Positions 10,080 to 20,517 of a stretch of 64,000 nt of DNA are shown here, in pieces. Source of the DNA: Vibrio marisflavi CECT 7928 (lineage in GTDB: Bacteria > Pseudomonadota > Gammaproteobacteria > Enterobacterales > Vibrionaceae); assembly GCF_921294215.1 (NCBI RefSeq), contig NZ_CAKLDM010000002.1, positions 1,240,001-1,304,000 of the forward strand, in the 5' to 3' direction. Numbering within the stretch: position 1 is the first letter of the stretch; each line of letters starts with the position of its first letter. Below the pieces are notes generated by a model that ran no database searches, was not told the DNA's origin, and was given only the letters and a program-made list of their open reading frames with translations. A program made the position numbers and the translations under genes.

Positions 10080-11360
10080 TCAGTCCATACACTTACAGTA
10101 TACGATAGAAATTAAGACGAAATTTAACATTGCAGACACTAAGCTATAAAGTATCACTGTAGACAAATGTGTTTTTAGTACAAACACGCCTACAAGTAGC
10201 GAAAGTACTTTCAACAAAACTGAAAACACAGAGTATAATAAAAAGAACCTCTGTTCACTTATTACCAAAATAGCTTTATTTGATGGTATAAAAAGTAGTT
10301 CTGAAAAACTCCACAACGATAGCCATCGAGCATATTCTCCTGCTACTACCCAATCATGGCCAAACACAACTCCAAATAAATATGGTCCGAAAGCAATTAG
10401 CAGCAAATATGGCCCAAGCCCTACACTAGCAAGAGTTATTGTTGCTTTTTTCAGGAGGTTATCCAACTTTTCCTTACTATTTAGTGCATTTGACATCTTT
10501 GGTAGGAAAACATCACCAACGGCTACTCCTAACAATCGCATAGGCACCGACAAAACAGAGCGTGTCAGCGTATAATAGCCCGCATACACTGGGCCAAAAT
10601 AAGTCATGAGAATTAATACCGGTATACTCTGCGTCAATGTATTTAAAAATACTTGAGGAGTTACGTATAATGGAAAGTCTTTATATTTCTTAATTAATCT
10701 AAATGATATAAAACCAGAGCCTAAGCTAATCCACTGTCTTAGCCCTGCCTTTACTGCACAATAAAATATAAGTACACATTGAAGAAAATAACCAAATGAC
10801 GCAACAAGTATCAAATAAATATATGTAGGATTAAGTAAGCCAACGGAGACCTTAAGAATACTTACAATTATAGCTTGTATAACAAGTATTAATGAGGGGT
10901 ATTTATATTTCCCACACCTAATTAGCCACTGATTTGACAGTCGATAAAGTCCAGTAGTAAACACAATAACAGGAAGTAGATATAATAAATGGTAGCTAAA
11001 CGCTAGTGTTGATACATTTAGTATTAGTTCTTTTCCAAAATAAATCACCGCCATACATAACATTGATAGGATTATGGAGTACTTAAATACTAAATCAGCA
11101 ACTTGCTTAGCTTCCGAGTCCGACTTAGGTAGTATAATAGCTGGAGGCAAACAAAATGCACTAATAGGATCTAGTATGTACACTATTGATATAAAAGCCC
11201 CAAACACACCAAATGCCTCAGGTGTAAATAACCTCGTAATAAATGGTGTAGCCAGAAAATTAATAAACTGTGCTCCTGCTGAGCCAGAAGCGACAATTAT
11301 TATATTCCTTACTAACTTATTCGCTGATAACCCTTTAGCCTTACTTAACACAGTTTTCAC
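10080..11360 (-). CDS. wzx: Wzx-type polysaccharide repeat-unit flippase
   Basis: 426-residue integral membrane protein with about 12 helices, of the MOP/polysaccharide-synthase superfamily. The N-terminal block GSAGAQFINFLATPFITRLFTPEAFG-like region (residues about 26-50) is typical of O-unit flippases. It would move the undecaprenyl-diphosphate-linked repeat unit to the periplasmic face. The start is a GTG; no good ribosome-binding site is visible and no other early in-frame start exists, so the start is uncertain. Low G+C compared with ugd upstream, as is usual for wzx genes that move between capsule loci. Gene name by role and context. Confidence 0.85.
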   Translation of the reverse strand: MKTVLSKAKGLSANKLVRNIIIVASGSAGAQFINFLATPFITRLFTPEAFGVFGAFISIVYILDPISAFCLPPAIILPKSDSEAKQVADLVFKYSIILSMLCMAVIYFGKELILNVSTLAFSYHLLYLLPVIVFTTGLYRLSNQWLIRCGKYKYPSLILVIQAIIVSILKVSVGLLNPTYIYLILVASFGYFLQCVLIFYCAVKAGLRQWISLGSGFISFRLIKKYKDFPLYVTPQVFLNTLTQSIPVLILMTYFGPVYAGYYTLTRSVLSVPMRLLGVAVGDVFLPKMSNALNSKEKLDNLLKKATITLASVGLGPYLLLIAFGPYLFGVVFGHDWVVAGEYARWLSLWSFSELLFIPSNKAILVISEQRFFLLYSVFSVLLKVLSLLVGVFVLKTHLSTVILYSLVSAMLNFVLISIVYCKCMD

Positions 11361-11469
11361 TCAAAATCATAATTGGCAAAATAGGTTTCCCATAACAATA
11401 AATATAAAGTCTCACAATAGCTGTCATTTTTGAACAATGACTGTGAGCACAAAATCCAGGGTAAAAATA

Positions 11470-12636
11470 TCAATCACAAGCAAACAAATCACGCGTATAA
11501 ACTTTATCTAAAACATCATAAAGCTCGTTGCTATGACGGTTTGTAATTATTATATCTGATAGTTGTTTAAACTCGCCTAACTCTTGAATAACTCTTGAAT
11601 TAAAAAACTCAGGCTCATCAAGAGCTGGCTCATATACTACGACCTCTATCCCTTTTGCTTTAATTCGCTTCATTACTCCCTGCATCGCAGATGCTCGGAA
11701 GTTGTCAGAACCGGATTTCATGACCAATCGGTAAACACCAACAATCTTTGGCTTTTTACTAATAATCGAGTCAGCTATAAAGTCCTTACGAGTTCTATTA
11801 GCGTCAACAATTGCGCTAATTAGTTCATTTGGCACATCCTGATAATTAGCCCTGAGCTGTTTAGTATCTTTAGGCAAGCAATACCCACCATAGCCAAACG
11901 ACGGGTTGTTATAGTGACCACCTATTCTTGGGTCTAAGCTTACTCCTTCGATTATTTGTCGTGCATCTAGACCATGAGTTTCTGCATATGTATCTAACTC
12001 ATTAAAATAGGAAACTCGCATTGCTAAATAGGTGTTGGCAAAAAGCTTGATCGCTTCAGCTTCAGTTGAATCTGTAAGGATGATCTCAATATCTTGCTTG
12101 GTCGCACCCTGAGCTAATAGATCAGCAAACATTTTTGCTCGTTCAGATCGCTCACCCACAACAATACGGGATGGATTTAGGTTGTCATATAAAGCTTGGC
12201 CTTCACGCAGAAACTCTGGCGAGAAAATTAAATTTTCACAGCTGAGTTCTTGTTTAATTCTGCGAGTATAACCAACAGGTACAGTTGACTTAATGATCAT
12301 CACTGCATCAGGGTTAATTGCAGTGACATCTTTAATTACTGACTCTACAGAAGCGGTGTTAAAGTAGTTCGTCTTTGGGTCGTAATCTGTTGGTGTAGCA
12401 ATAATCACGAAATCTGCATTATGGTATGCGCTCGTTTTATCCAATGTCGCACTGAAGTTTAGCTCTTTGTTTTGCAGAAAGTCTTCGATCTCTCGATCAA
12501 CAATAGGAGATTTTTTGTCATTAAGAAGGTCAATTTTCTTTTTAACAATATCAACTGCTACAACTTCATGGTGTTGCGCAAGCAGCATTGCATTTGACAA
12601 ACCTACATAGCCAGTACCGGCAATTGCTATTTTCAT
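11470..12636 (-). CDS. ugd: UDP-glucose 6-dehydrogenase
   Basis: Cytoplasmic NAD-dependent enzyme that oxidises UDP-glucose twice to UDP-glucuronate. It has 388 residues, the same as E. coli Ugd. N-terminal Rossmann motif [12 protein letters not shown], the [20 protein letters not shown] block, and the catalytic loop [15 protein letters not shown] with Cys253 are all present. ATG start. It supplies UDP-GlcA for the polysaccharide made by this operon, so the polymer is probably acidic. G+C is clearly higher than in flanking wzx. Confidence 0.97.
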   Translation of the reverse strand: MKIAIAGTGYVGLSNAMLLAQHHEVVAVDIVKKKIDLLNDKKSPIVDREIEDFLQNKELNFSATLDKTSAYHNADFVIIATPTDYDPKTNYFNTASVESVIKDVTAINPDAVMIIKSTVPVGYTRRIKQELSCENLIFSPEFLREGQALYDNLNPSRIVVGERSERAKMFADLLAQGATKQDIEIILTDSTEAEAIKLFANTYLAMRVSYFNELDTYAETHGLDARQIIEGVSLDPRIGGHYNNPSFGYGGYCLPKDTKQLRANYQDVPNELISAIVDANRTRKDFIADSIISKKPKIVGVYRLVMKSGSDNFRASAMQGVMKRIKAKGIEVVVYEPALDEPEFFNSRVIQELGEFKQLSDIIITNRHSNELYDVLDKVYTRDLFACD

Positions 12637-12648
12637 GGTTAACCTATT

Positions 12649-13794
12649 TTATTTATAATTTTCAATGTATTGACATGCTATATTTGATAGAGAAAAACCT
12701 TCACTTAAAGAAGTGCTAATCTCGACCTGCTTTATTTCACTATTCCCATCTAACCCATCGATATATCGTTCAAACTCTGACATATTTCGAACGTTAGCAA
12801 ATTGTGGAATCAGTTCCGTTATTCCACCTTTTGAAGATACAAAGACCAGCTTTCCAGCCAAAGCGCACTCAACAACAGTACGACCAAATGGTTCTTGCCA
12901 TTTTACAGGCAAAACTACAATATCTACCGTTTCTAAGAAAGCCTCGAGAGAAACAAAACCAAGTAAATCAATGTTGGCTTTTTCTGCCCTATTTTTTAAC
13001 TGTTCACCTAGTACGCCACTAGCAAACCTTCCGGCAGCGGCAAATCGGACACCTTTGTCGTTGTAACGTTCAGATATATGACAAAATTCATCAAACCCCT
13101 TTTCAGACGTCAAACGTCCGATAGTTCCGATGGTTAACGGCTTACCGGTATTGTTTTTCACTTTAGGTGTCGGTACTGGATTATAAACAACAGCACTCTT
13201 AGCGTTGCTGAACATACCGTTTTTCTGATGTAGTTCAGATATGGAATGGCTAATACCAACAGCCACATCGACTTTTTTACTCATGTGTCTTTTTAACCAA
13301 GACCAAGTTCTCACACTTTTAGCTTGAATAGGGATGTCTTTGCCATCCTTAAACAGCGTACAGTTAGGATGAAAGAGATAATAATCTCGCATCGTATGCA
13401 CCAAACGCATCCTATGACGTTTTATCATTGACCATACTGCGACAGAAAACCCTGCGAGATTATTGGTATGCACAACGTCAGGTTTAAACTCTAAAAGATC
13501 CTGTTCAACTTGCTTAGCCATACGAAGGTTGTAAAGATCGATTAGGTGCCAGCATAAGCGTTTCCATGCGGGTTGATTGGTACTAGAAAAAGGCCAATAA
13601 AGGTTTTTCAGGGGCACGTAAACAACTTCAACGCCATTTATTTCTGACTGTGAACGTCTCGTTTCCTTAGTAAGAGTCACTACCCTAACTTGGTGCCCTT
13701 TGCTAACCAGTGTCTCAGCTAATAACTGTGTTGAAACTTCAGCTCCACCGACTTTGTATGGGCTATAAAGCGTATTTACTATCAAAACCTTCAT
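12649..13794 (-). CDS. Family 4 glycosyltransferase
   Basis: Cytoplasmic GT-B glycosyltransferase of about 381 residues. N-terminal VNTLYSPYKVGGAEVSTQLLAE is the acceptor-side glycine-rich loop of GT4 enzymes; the C-terminal half has IGTIGRLTSEKGFDEF and PVKWQEPFGRTVVECALAG, the donor-binding E(x7)E-type region. The sugar transferred cannot be told; GDP-Man or UDP-GlcA are the donors the operon makes. I use ATG 13794 instead of a TTG two codons upstream. It sits between the initiating transferase and ugd. Confidence 0.88.
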   Translation of the reverse strand: MKVLIVNTLYSPYKVGGAEVSTQLLAETLVSKGHQVRVVTLTKETRRSQSEINGVEVVYVPLKNLYWPFSSTNQPAWKRLCWHLIDLYNLRMAKQVEQDLLEFKPDVVHTNNLAGFSVAVWSMIKRHRMRLVHTMRDYYLFHPNCTLFKDGKDIPIQAKSVRTWSWLKRHMSKKVDVAVGISHSISELHQKNGMFSNAKSAVVYNPVPTPKVKNNTGKPLTIGTIGRLTSEKGFDEFCHISERYNDKGVRFAAAGRFASGVLGEQLKNRAEKANIDLLGFVSLEAFLETVDIVVLPVKWQEPFGRTVVECALAGKLVFVSSKGGITELIPQFANVRNMSEFERYIDGLDGNSEIKQVEISTSLSEGFSLSNIACQYIENYK

Positions 13795-13816
13795 TTCCAA
13801 CTCTCTTTAACGATAC

Positions 13817-15268
13817 TCAGTACGCGCCATCACTTCGTAGTACAACGCCAACGGTTTTAAACAACATTGCAATGTCGTACCACATCGACCAGTTTTTGAC
13901 ATACCACCCATCTAAGTAAATTCGGGTATCATAATCAACATCGTTTCTACCGCTTACCTGCCATAGCCCGGTCATGCCTGGTTTTGCCATTAGGTAATAA
14001 TCTGAATTCTCGCCGTAGTATTGCTCTAATTCTTTCTGAACAATTGGGCGAGGTCCTACCAAGCTCATTTCTCCTTTTAGAACGCACCATAACTGAGGAA
14101 GTTCGTCTAAACTGGTTTTGCGAATAAAGTGACCTATAGGAGTGATCCTAGGATCATTTTTGAGTTTAAAGTCCCTATCCCATTCAGCTTTAGCTTGTGG
14201 GTCACTCTCTAATAGCTGCTCTAACACTTCTTGAGAATTACAGATCATCGAGCGAAACTTGAGACATTTGAACTTTTTACCATGCTGACCAATTCGTTCA
14301 TGACCATAAGTCGGTGCTCCGCCATCACGTGAAACCTTCCAGCCAATAAAAAGCATCACAGGAGATAGTACGAGTAATAATAGGGACGATACAATCACAT
14401 CAAAGCAACGTTTCATTACTCTTGCAGAGCGGCGAGCTAGGTTATTCCGCACTCTTAGCATCAATGCTTCGTGACTAAAAAAGTGAGAGATATCAGTACC
14501 ATGAAGAGGTATGCCTCTTAGAGAAGGTATCACAGAAATATTTCGTAGCTTCTTTGCTGCTAGCTTGCGAAGCCAAAAATCACAAAGCTCAAATTGTGTA
14601 TATTCCAACGCAATAAATACCTGAGCATTTTTAATGTTTCTTAAAGAGGCAATATCTACGCGCAATAGAGGTATACCCTCTATTGGGCTGTCACATTGGC
14701 AGTCATCCGGAGCAATAAAAGCTTTTACATTAAATCCCATTCTCTTCTCGCTTTTAAGAGCAAGATAAGCTTCACGTGCATTTTCACCGCAGCCAATAAT
14801 GAATGTAGGCCACTGCCAAAACCCGAAATAGTTTAACGTATGCTTAAGTAATGAGCGAGATAATGGTATACAAACAATCATAAATGCCCAAAAAATAGCC
14901 CAACGGTTATGACTCAGATTTTTTTCGGCAAGAGCGACCAAAGAAAGGTTCATAATGGCCAAAAAGCATATGGTAATTACTGTCTCTTTCAACTCGTTCC
15001 AAAAGGGCTTTCTATACCTGTAATGTCGAAAATACAGCCAAAATATGCCAATACCAAACACCATTAATACAAAAGAACTACACACCCACTGGTAACCATG
15101 ATACATGTTTAACCATTTTTCATAGCTCATCGCATGTTCAGCGTCGGTGATAAGCATAATTTCGTGCGTCAGAAAAAACGCCACCATAAACCCAAGTACA
15201 TCAGCTGCAACTAGGCCTAAATGGTTGATATATTTATTATATTTAATTCGTTTACTTAACACTTGCAA
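13817..15268 (-). CDS. Polyprenyl-phosphate hexose-1-phosphate transferase (WbaP/WcaJ type)
   Basis: Initiates repeat-unit synthesis by moving Glc-1-P or Gal-1-P from UDP-sugar to undecaprenyl phosphate. 483 residues: four N-terminal membrane helices, a central Rossmann-like CoA-binding-type region (IIGCGENAREAYLAL), then a membrane-anchored catalytic domain with KRCFDVIVSSLLLL, KFRSM, RKTSLDELPQLWCVL and GEMSLVGPRP. Length and layout fit the long WbaP/WcaJ class. The likely start is TTG 15268 with GGAG five bases upstream; a GTG two codons later is the alternative, and no ATG is available nearby. Glucose versus galactose cannot be decided. Confidence 0.93.
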   Translation of the reverse strand: MQVLSKRIKYNKYINHLGLVAADVLGFMVAFFLTHEIMLITDAEHAMSYEKWLNMYHGYQWVCSSFVLMVFGIGIFWLYFRHYRYRKPFWNELKETVITICFLAIMNLSLVALAEKNLSHNRWAIFWAFMIVCIPLSRSLLKHTLNYFGFWQWPTFIIGCGENAREAYLALKSEKRMGFNVKAFIAPDDCQCDSPIEGIPLLRVDIASLRNIKNAQVFIALEYTQFELCDFWLRKLAAKKLRNISVIPSLRGIPLHGTDISHFFSHEALMLRVRNNLARRSARVMKRCFDVIVSSLLLLVLSPVMLFIGWKVSRDGGAPTYGHERIGQHGKKFKCLKFRSMICNSQEVLEQLLESDPQAKAEWDRDFKLKNDPRITPIGHFIRKTSLDELPQLWCVLKGEMSLVGPRPIVQKELEQYYGENSDYYLMAKPGMTGLWQVSGRNDVDYDTRIYLDGWYVKNWSMWYDIAMLFKTVGVVLRSDGAY

Positions 15269-15381
15269 TACTACTCCAATTGAACAAGTTCAATGTTCAA
15301 CCATAACTTCACCAAGTTTTAGCAAGAGCTATAACTTCAAAAAGCTCACTAAAACAATAAAACTGACAATATAATTGAGGG

Positions 15382-16797
15382 CTAAGTTGAACCATCGACA
15401 CTATTTAACTTTATGCGTAGCAACGATAATATTTCTTCAGTTTTTTGTTTCATCAAAACAGTATCAGCTCGAGATTCTACATTTAACCTAACCACTGGTT
15501 CTGTATTGGATGAGCGAAGGTTAAAACGCCAATCGGCAAATTCAAGGCTAATTCCATCCGTCTCGTCTACTTTTAGGGCTTGCGACTCATAAACAGATCT
15601 CACTCTAGCTATTGCAGCCGCTGGATCTTCAAGTTGCGAGTTGATTTCTCCTGATGCTGGATATGCAGTCATTCGATCGCTAACTAGCTGCTGTAAAGTT
15701 TTGCCTTTTACACACAGTAACTCGGAAACCAATAGCCAAGGAATCATCCCAGAATCGCAATAAGCAAAGTCTCGGAAATAGTGATGCGCACTCATCTCAC
15801 CACCATAAATAGCATCTTCTTTGCGCATTCGTTCCTTAATAAAGGCATGTCCAGTTTTAGACATCACTGTTTCACCACCAGCAACTTTAACCACATCGAT
15901 AGTATTCCATGACAAACGCGGATCATGAATGATTTTGCTGCCTGGGTTGTTATTAAGAAATGCTTCAGCTAAAAGCCCGACGATATAGTAACCTTCAATA
16001 AAATCACCGTTTTCGTCAAACATAAAGCAACGATCAAAATCACCGTCAAAAGCAATTCCCATATCGGCTTTGTGGGCCTTTACTGCTTCTGCTGTATCTT
16101 GCCTGCACTCTGGAAGTAATGGGTTTGGAATGCCGTTGGGGAAGTTCCCATCTGCTTGATGATGGATCTTAATTAACTCAACAGGTATTGAGTAATGTTT
16201 AAAGCGTTCTTCAAGAGCATCAATTACATGCCCTGCCGCACCGTTACCACTATTGATCACCAATTTCATCGGCTTGAAATGTTCAGGTGTTATATAGCCT
16301 ATTAGGTGATCAGTATAGGCATCAAGTGTCGAAATCTTCTTGTAGATACCACGTTTATTAATGTCTACTTGAGAGAACTGATTTTGCTCGGCGAGTCGCT
16401 GAATATCACGTAAGCCGGTATCTCCACTAATCGGTTTAGCACCTTCACGCACCAATTTCATACCGTTGTAATCCATTGGATTGTGACTTGCAGTGACCTC
16501 AATACCGCCATCTACACCTAGATGGAAAGTAGCAAAATAGATCTCCTCAGTACCTGACATTCCGATATCTAACACGTCAGTGCCAGCATCTTGTAAACCT
16601 TTAGCAAGAGCCAATTTAAGGCTCTCGCTAGTCAAGCGGACATCGCCACCTACAACCACAGTTTTTGGTTGAATAAATTCGCCATAAGCGCGTCCGATAC
16701 GATAAGCGATATCCTCATTAAGTTCATCACCCAAACGACCACGGATATCGTAAGCTTTAAAACAGCTCAACGTCTCAGGGACTAAAGTATTTTTCAT
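15382..16797 (-). CDS. manB: Phosphomannomutase
   Basis: Converts mannose-6-P to mannose-1-P. 471 residues of the alpha-D-phosphohexomutase family: phosphoserine loop [13 protein letters not shown] (Ser104), metal-binding loop FDGDFDRCF near residue 250, sugar-binding [10 protein letters not shown], and the phosphate-binding C-terminal [28 protein letters not shown] and its pairing with manC favour ManB/CpsG over glucosamine mutase. ATG start. Together with the upstream manC it makes GDP-mannose; no gmd/fcl fucose genes are present, so mannose itself is probably the sugar used. Confidence 0.95.
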   Translation of the reverse strand: MKNTLVPETLSCFKAYDIRGRLGDELNEDIAYRIGRAYGEFIQPKTVVVGGDVRLTSESLKLALAKGLQDAGTDVLDIGMSGTEEIYFATFHLGVDGGIEVTASHNPMDYNGMKLVREGAKPISGDTGLRDIQRLAEQNQFSQVDINKRGIYKKISTLDAYTDHLIGYITPEHFKPMKLVINSGNGAAGHVIDALEERFKHYSIPVELIKIHHQADGNFPNGIPNPLLPECRQDTAEAVKAHKADMGIAFDGDFDRCFMFDENGDFIEGYYIVGLLAEAFLNNNPGSKIIHDPRLSWNTIDVVKVAGGETVMSKTGHAFIKERMRKEDAIYGGEMSAHHYFRDFAYCDSGMIPWLLVSELLCVKGKTLQQLVSDRMTAYPASGEINSQLEDPAAAIARVRSVYESQALKVDETDGISLEFADWRFNLRSSNTEPVVRLNVESRADTVLMKQKTEEILSLLRIKLNSVDGST

Positions 16798-16887
16798 AAT
16801 TACACTGCTTTAATTTTATTCTTGTTGAAAAAGAGCACTTAGGCTCAGGATTTCCTACAACATTAAATTCTTTTTAGTATGTTATTT

Positions 16888-18321
16888 TTATCGTTCTTCA
16901 AATCTAACGATATCATCCTCACCCAGATACGAGCCTGACTGTATCTCAATGAGCTCTAGCGGAATTTTCCCGACATTCTCTAATGCATGTCGTTGGCCAA
17001 GAGGAATGTAAACAGACTGATTCTCCGTTATCAGTTGAACTTCATCTCCATTAGTCACTTTCGCCGTACCTGACACAACTATCCAATGCTCAGAGCGGTG
17101 ATGGTGCATTTGCATGGAAAGTTTTTCACCCGGCTTTACGGTTATGCTTTTAACCTGATAACGATCTCCATCTTCAATCGAATCATATTTTCCCCACGGT
17201 CGGTGAACTTCACGATGGATGCGATGTTCAGAGCGGCCATCAGCTTTGATCTGCTCCACTATTTTTTTCACATCTTGAACCTGGTTTTTGTCTGCAACCA
17301 AAATTGCATCTTTGCTTTGGATCACCACAAGATCTTTCACGCCGACGGTTGCAATTAGACCCGTTTCAGCAAACAGGTAGTTGTTATGACTGTCATAGCT
17401 CATAACGTCGCCATGCTTCACATTACCAACAGTGTCTTTATCAGAAATCTCCCATAAAGATGACCATGACCCGACATCACTCCATCCTGCATCCATTGGA
17501 ACCACGACAGCTTCTGTTGTCTTTTCCATGACAGCATAATCAATAGATTCACTCGGACAAGCTAAGAAATCTTCCTTATTCACTCGTACAAAATCAAGAT
17601 CAGGGTTTATAGTGCCAACTGCTGTCTGGCAGGCAGAATAGATATCTGAACGGAACTTCTTCAATTCAGCCAAGTAGCTACTGGCTCGGAAGAGAAACAT
17701 CCCGCTGTTCCAATAGTATTCACCCGAACCCAAATACTCAGTCGCAGTTTCTAAATCCGGTTTCTCAACAAACTGAGCAACGGCAAACGCCACATCATCC
17801 AACCCCTGCTTGTAACTTTCTGGTGAACCACGACGTATGTAGCCATAACCGGTTTCAGGACCAGTTGGCACAATACCAAATGTCACCAACTTGCCTTCTT
17901 CGGCAAATGGAATCGCTGAATTTACTGCAGCAGTAAAAGCTGCTTCATCTTTGATGACATGATCCGCGGCTAAAACAAGTAATAGTGGATCATGCTGAGC
18001 TTCTTCTCCTGGCTGGTCTGTAGCTAACGCTGCTAATGTTATGGCAGGTGCTGTATTACGGCCAGCTGGCTCTAAAATGATGTTGTGTGCAAGCTTACCC
18101 ACTTGGCGTAACTGCTCTGCAACCAAAAAACGATGCTCTTCGTTGCAAATTACGACTGGGTTAGCGCACTCTAAACCTTTTAAGCGATCTAAAGTGTTCT
18201 GCAACATCGTAAGTTCACCGTCGAGCTTCAAAAACTGCTTCGGGTAAAGTTCACGCGACGATGGCCACAGTCTGCTGCCACTACCGCCAGCCATAATTAC
18301 AGGGAGAAGAGATGTTTTCAT
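16888..18321 (-). CDS. manC: Mannose-1-phosphate guanylyltransferase / mannose-6-phosphate isomerase
   Basis: Bifunctional 477-residue enzyme. The N-terminal nucleotidyltransferase has the pyrophosphorylase signature [20 protein letters not shown] and the zone FVEKPD; the C-terminal cupin (about 355-477) has [17 protein letters not shown] and [14 protein letters not shown], the type II phosphomannose isomerase part. It forms GDP-mannose from Man-1-P and GTP and can supply Man-6-P from Fru-6-P. ATG start. The 90-base gap before manB shows no terminator. Confidence 0.96.
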   Translation of the reverse strand: MKTSLLPVIMAGGSGSRLWPSSRELYPKQFLKLDGELTMLQNTLDRLKGLECANPVVICNEEHRFLVAEQLRQVGKLAHNIILEPAGRNTAPAITLAALATDQPGEEAQHDPLLLVLAADHVIKDEAAFTAAVNSAIPFAEEGKLVTFGIVPTGPETGYGYIRRGSPESYKQGLDDVAFAVAQFVEKPDLETATEYLGSGEYYWNSGMFLFRASSYLAELKKFRSDIYSACQTAVGTINPDLDFVRVNKEDFLACPSESIDYAVMEKTTEAVVVPMDAGWSDVGSWSSLWEISDKDTVGNVKHGDVMSYDSHNNYLFAETGLIATVGVKDLVVIQSKDAILVADKNQVQDVKKIVEQIKADGRSEHRIHREVHRPWGKYDSIEDGDRYQVKSITVKPGEKLSMQMHHHRSEHWIVVSGTAKVTNGDEVQLITENQSVYIPLGQRHALENVGKIPLELIEIQSGSYLGEDDIVRFEER

Positions 18322-18342
18322 ATGGATATACTCTCGTAATAT

Positions 18343-19500
18343 TTACTTGTAAGTGATCTGTTTATCGGCTGAAAACTCAGCCCACTTTTCACTTACAAAC
18401 TCTTTTAGTTCGTTTTCGAAACGCTCTGTCGAAAACATTTCGGCGTTACTGCGACACGCTTGTGGTGAAAACTCTTGCGACTCTTTTTCAAATCTTTCAA
18501 TAGCTTCACAAACAGCTTCAACCGTCTGTTGCTTGAAAAATAGTCCTGTGGGTGAATCAATACCTAGCGGACGTATAGTCTCTAGAGCTCCACCTTTACC
18601 GAAAGCCACAACTGGTGTCCCGCAAGCTTGCGCTTCAACAGGTGTGATACCAAAATCTTCTTCAGCGGCGAATACAAATGCTTTGGCCTTTTGCATGTGC
18701 TCTTTCAGCACAGAAAACGGTTGATAGCCCATTAGTTCAACATTAGAGCCAGCTTTGCTCTTAATCTTTTCGAATTCACTACCATCACCAATTACAATCA
18801 AGCGCTTGTCTGGCATTTTTGAAAATGCTTCAACAATTAAATCCATGCGTTTGTAAGGCACCATTCGGGAGGCGGTGAAATAAAAATCTTCTTTTTCTTC
18901 CACCAAAGGGAAATCTTCAACTGCAACTGGAGGATAAATAACCGCAGCCTCACGCCCATACACTTTTTTGATTCTTCGAGCTATAAACTGAGAATTAGCG
19001 ATAAAATGATCTACCCCATTTGCCGTACGGTAATCCCAAGTTCGGATTTTGTGTAGGAACCATTTCGCCAACCAACCCTTTAGCCCCTTATTTAGACCTG
19101 CCTCGCGCAAGTATTGATGCTGCAGATCCCATGCATAGCGAATCGGCGAGTGCACATAGCTAATATGCAGTTGATCAGGCCCTGTCAACACGCCCTTTGC
19201 CACAGCATGGCTGCTCGACAAAACAATATCGCTTTTCGAAACATCTAGCTGCTCAATGGCAAGTGGCATTAATGGCAAATATTTTTGATATTTTTTCTTG
19301 GCAAACGGTAGCTTTTGAATAAAGGTCGTATTGGCGCGTTTATTCTTTAAAAACGAGCGCTGCTTGTCTGGTACAAAGTCAACTAGTGAACTCAGCTCGC
19401 TTTCTGGATAGATATCAAGCAACGACTCCAGCACTTTTTCTGCGCCAGCATAGGTCACAAGCCAATCGCAAACTAATGCAACACTAATATCAGAATTCAT
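18343..19500 (-). CDS. Family 4 glycosyltransferase, probably mannosyltransferase
   Basis: 385 residues, GT-B fold. N-terminal VCDWLVTYAGAEKVLESLL and HISYVHSPIRYAWDLQHQYL are typical of WbaZ-like GT4 enzymes; the C-terminal donor site has FTASRMVPYKRMDLIVEAF and FGITPVEAQACGTPVVAFG (EAQACG). WbaZ-type relatives commonly use GDP-mannose, and the next gene is manC, so mannosyltransfer is the best guess. ATG start, only two bases from the preceding glycosyltransferase gene, so they are translated from one message. Confidence 0.85.
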   Translation of the reverse strand: MNSDISVALVCDWLVTYAGAEKVLESLLDIYPESELSSLVDFVPDKQRSFLKNKRANTTFIQKLPFAKKKYQKYLPLMPLAIEQLDVSKSDIVLSSSHAVAKGVLTGPDQLHISYVHSPIRYAWDLQHQYLREAGLNKGLKGWLAKWFLHKIRTWDYRTANGVDHFIANSQFIARRIKKVYGREAAVIYPPVAVEDFPLVEEKEDFYFTASRMVPYKRMDLIVEAFSKMPDKRLIVIGDGSEFEKIKSKAGSNVELMGYQPFSVLKEHMQKAKAFVFAAEEDFGITPVEAQACGTPVVAFGKGGALETIRPLGIDSPTGLFFKQQTVEAVCEAIERFEKESQEFSPQACRSNAEMFSTERFENELKEFVSEKWAEFSADKQITYK

Positions 19501-19502
19501 AC

Positions 19503-20510
19503 TTACACCTTGTTTTTTGCTGCATCTAGCAACACAGATTCAACACGCTGGGCAGTTAGATCCCAAGTAAACTTTTTCGCCTGATCTAATCCGCGCTGAG
19601 TTAAACTTTCTTGCAGGTCTATGTCAGAAACCAGTTTTTCAATAGCTGAAGAGATCGAAGCTGGACTGCTAGGGTCAACCAAAAGAGCTGCGTCTCCTGC
19701 TACCTCTGGTAGCGAAGTACAGTTGGAGGTTATGACAGGTGTACCACAAGCCATAGACTCGATAACTGGCAAACCAAACCCTTCATAGAGAGAAGGAAAG
19801 ACTAGAGCCAACGCCCCTTTGTATAAAGAAGGAAGCTGCTCTTCTTCTACAAAACCATAGAAAGAAACTCTTGATTCCAAGCCTAGAGACGATATCAACT
19901 CATCTAACTCTTCTGTTGCTTTGCCAGTGAACAGTAACCTAATGTTGCTATCTATTTGAGCTTGAGCAAACGCTCGGATTAACATTGGTTCATTTTTATG
20001 TGCCTTACGGTTACTCACACATAAAAGATATGGGTAGCCAGGAGAGTAAGCTTCAGCGTTTGGCGAATAGGCATCGTCTACACCATTACCTACATTGATC
20101 ACTTTTTCCGCAGGCACTCCACTCCATTCAATAATTCGCTGTCTAGAAAATTCAGACACGGTCAGTACCGCGGCAGCACGATGGCACCCGGGTTTAATAA
20201 AAAACCGATAAAAAAGAGACTTTAAAAAGCTAGCATTTTCAGGGCGATCAAGATGATTAAGATCGTGTACAGTGAAAACATAGGGGACACTAGACCAAAT
20301 CGGCGGTATATACCCCGGTAGAAATACAGTTTTTCTATTTTTATGTTTTCCTATCGATTTGCTAATCATAATAGGGTTCAATAGAGAAGAAAAACTACAC
20401 TTAATGTCAAGGCGCTCCTTTTCAAGCTGCAACCGATCAAGTACCTCATTTGCAAAACGACCAATGCCAGTGTCTCTAGGCCATCGCTCGTCAGTTAAAA
20501 ATCTACACAT
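19503..20510 (-). CDS. Family 4 glycosyltransferase
   Basis: 335 residues, GT-B fold. TGIGRFANEVLDRL at the N terminus, FTVHDLNHLDRPE, then the donor domain YLLCVSNRKAHKNEPMLIRAF and the strong GT4 signature PSLYEGFGLPVIESMACGTPV. It resembles WbdB/MtfB-type mannosyltransferases, but the donor is inferred from the operon only. ATG start. With the two other transferases and the initiating enzyme, the operon encodes enough enzymes for about a tetrasaccharide repeat if each adds one sugar. Confidence 0.87.
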   Translation of the reverse strand: MCRFLTDERWPRDTGIGRFANEVLDRLQLEKERLDIKCSFSSLLNPIMISKSIGKHKNRKTVFLPGYIPPIWSSVPYVFTVHDLNHLDRPENASFLKSLFYRFFIKPGCHRAAAVLTVSEFSRQRIIEWSGVPAEKVINVGNGVDDAYSPNAEAYSPGYPYLLCVSNRKAHKNEPMLIRAFAQAQIDSNIRLLFTGKATEELDELISSLGLESRVSFYGFVEEEQLPSLYKGALALVFPSLYEGFGLPVIESMACGTPVITSNCTSLPEVAGDAALLVDPSSPASISSAIEKLVSDIDLQESLTQRGLDQAKKFTWDLTAQRVESVLLDAAKNKV

Positions 20511-20517
20511 AAAAATT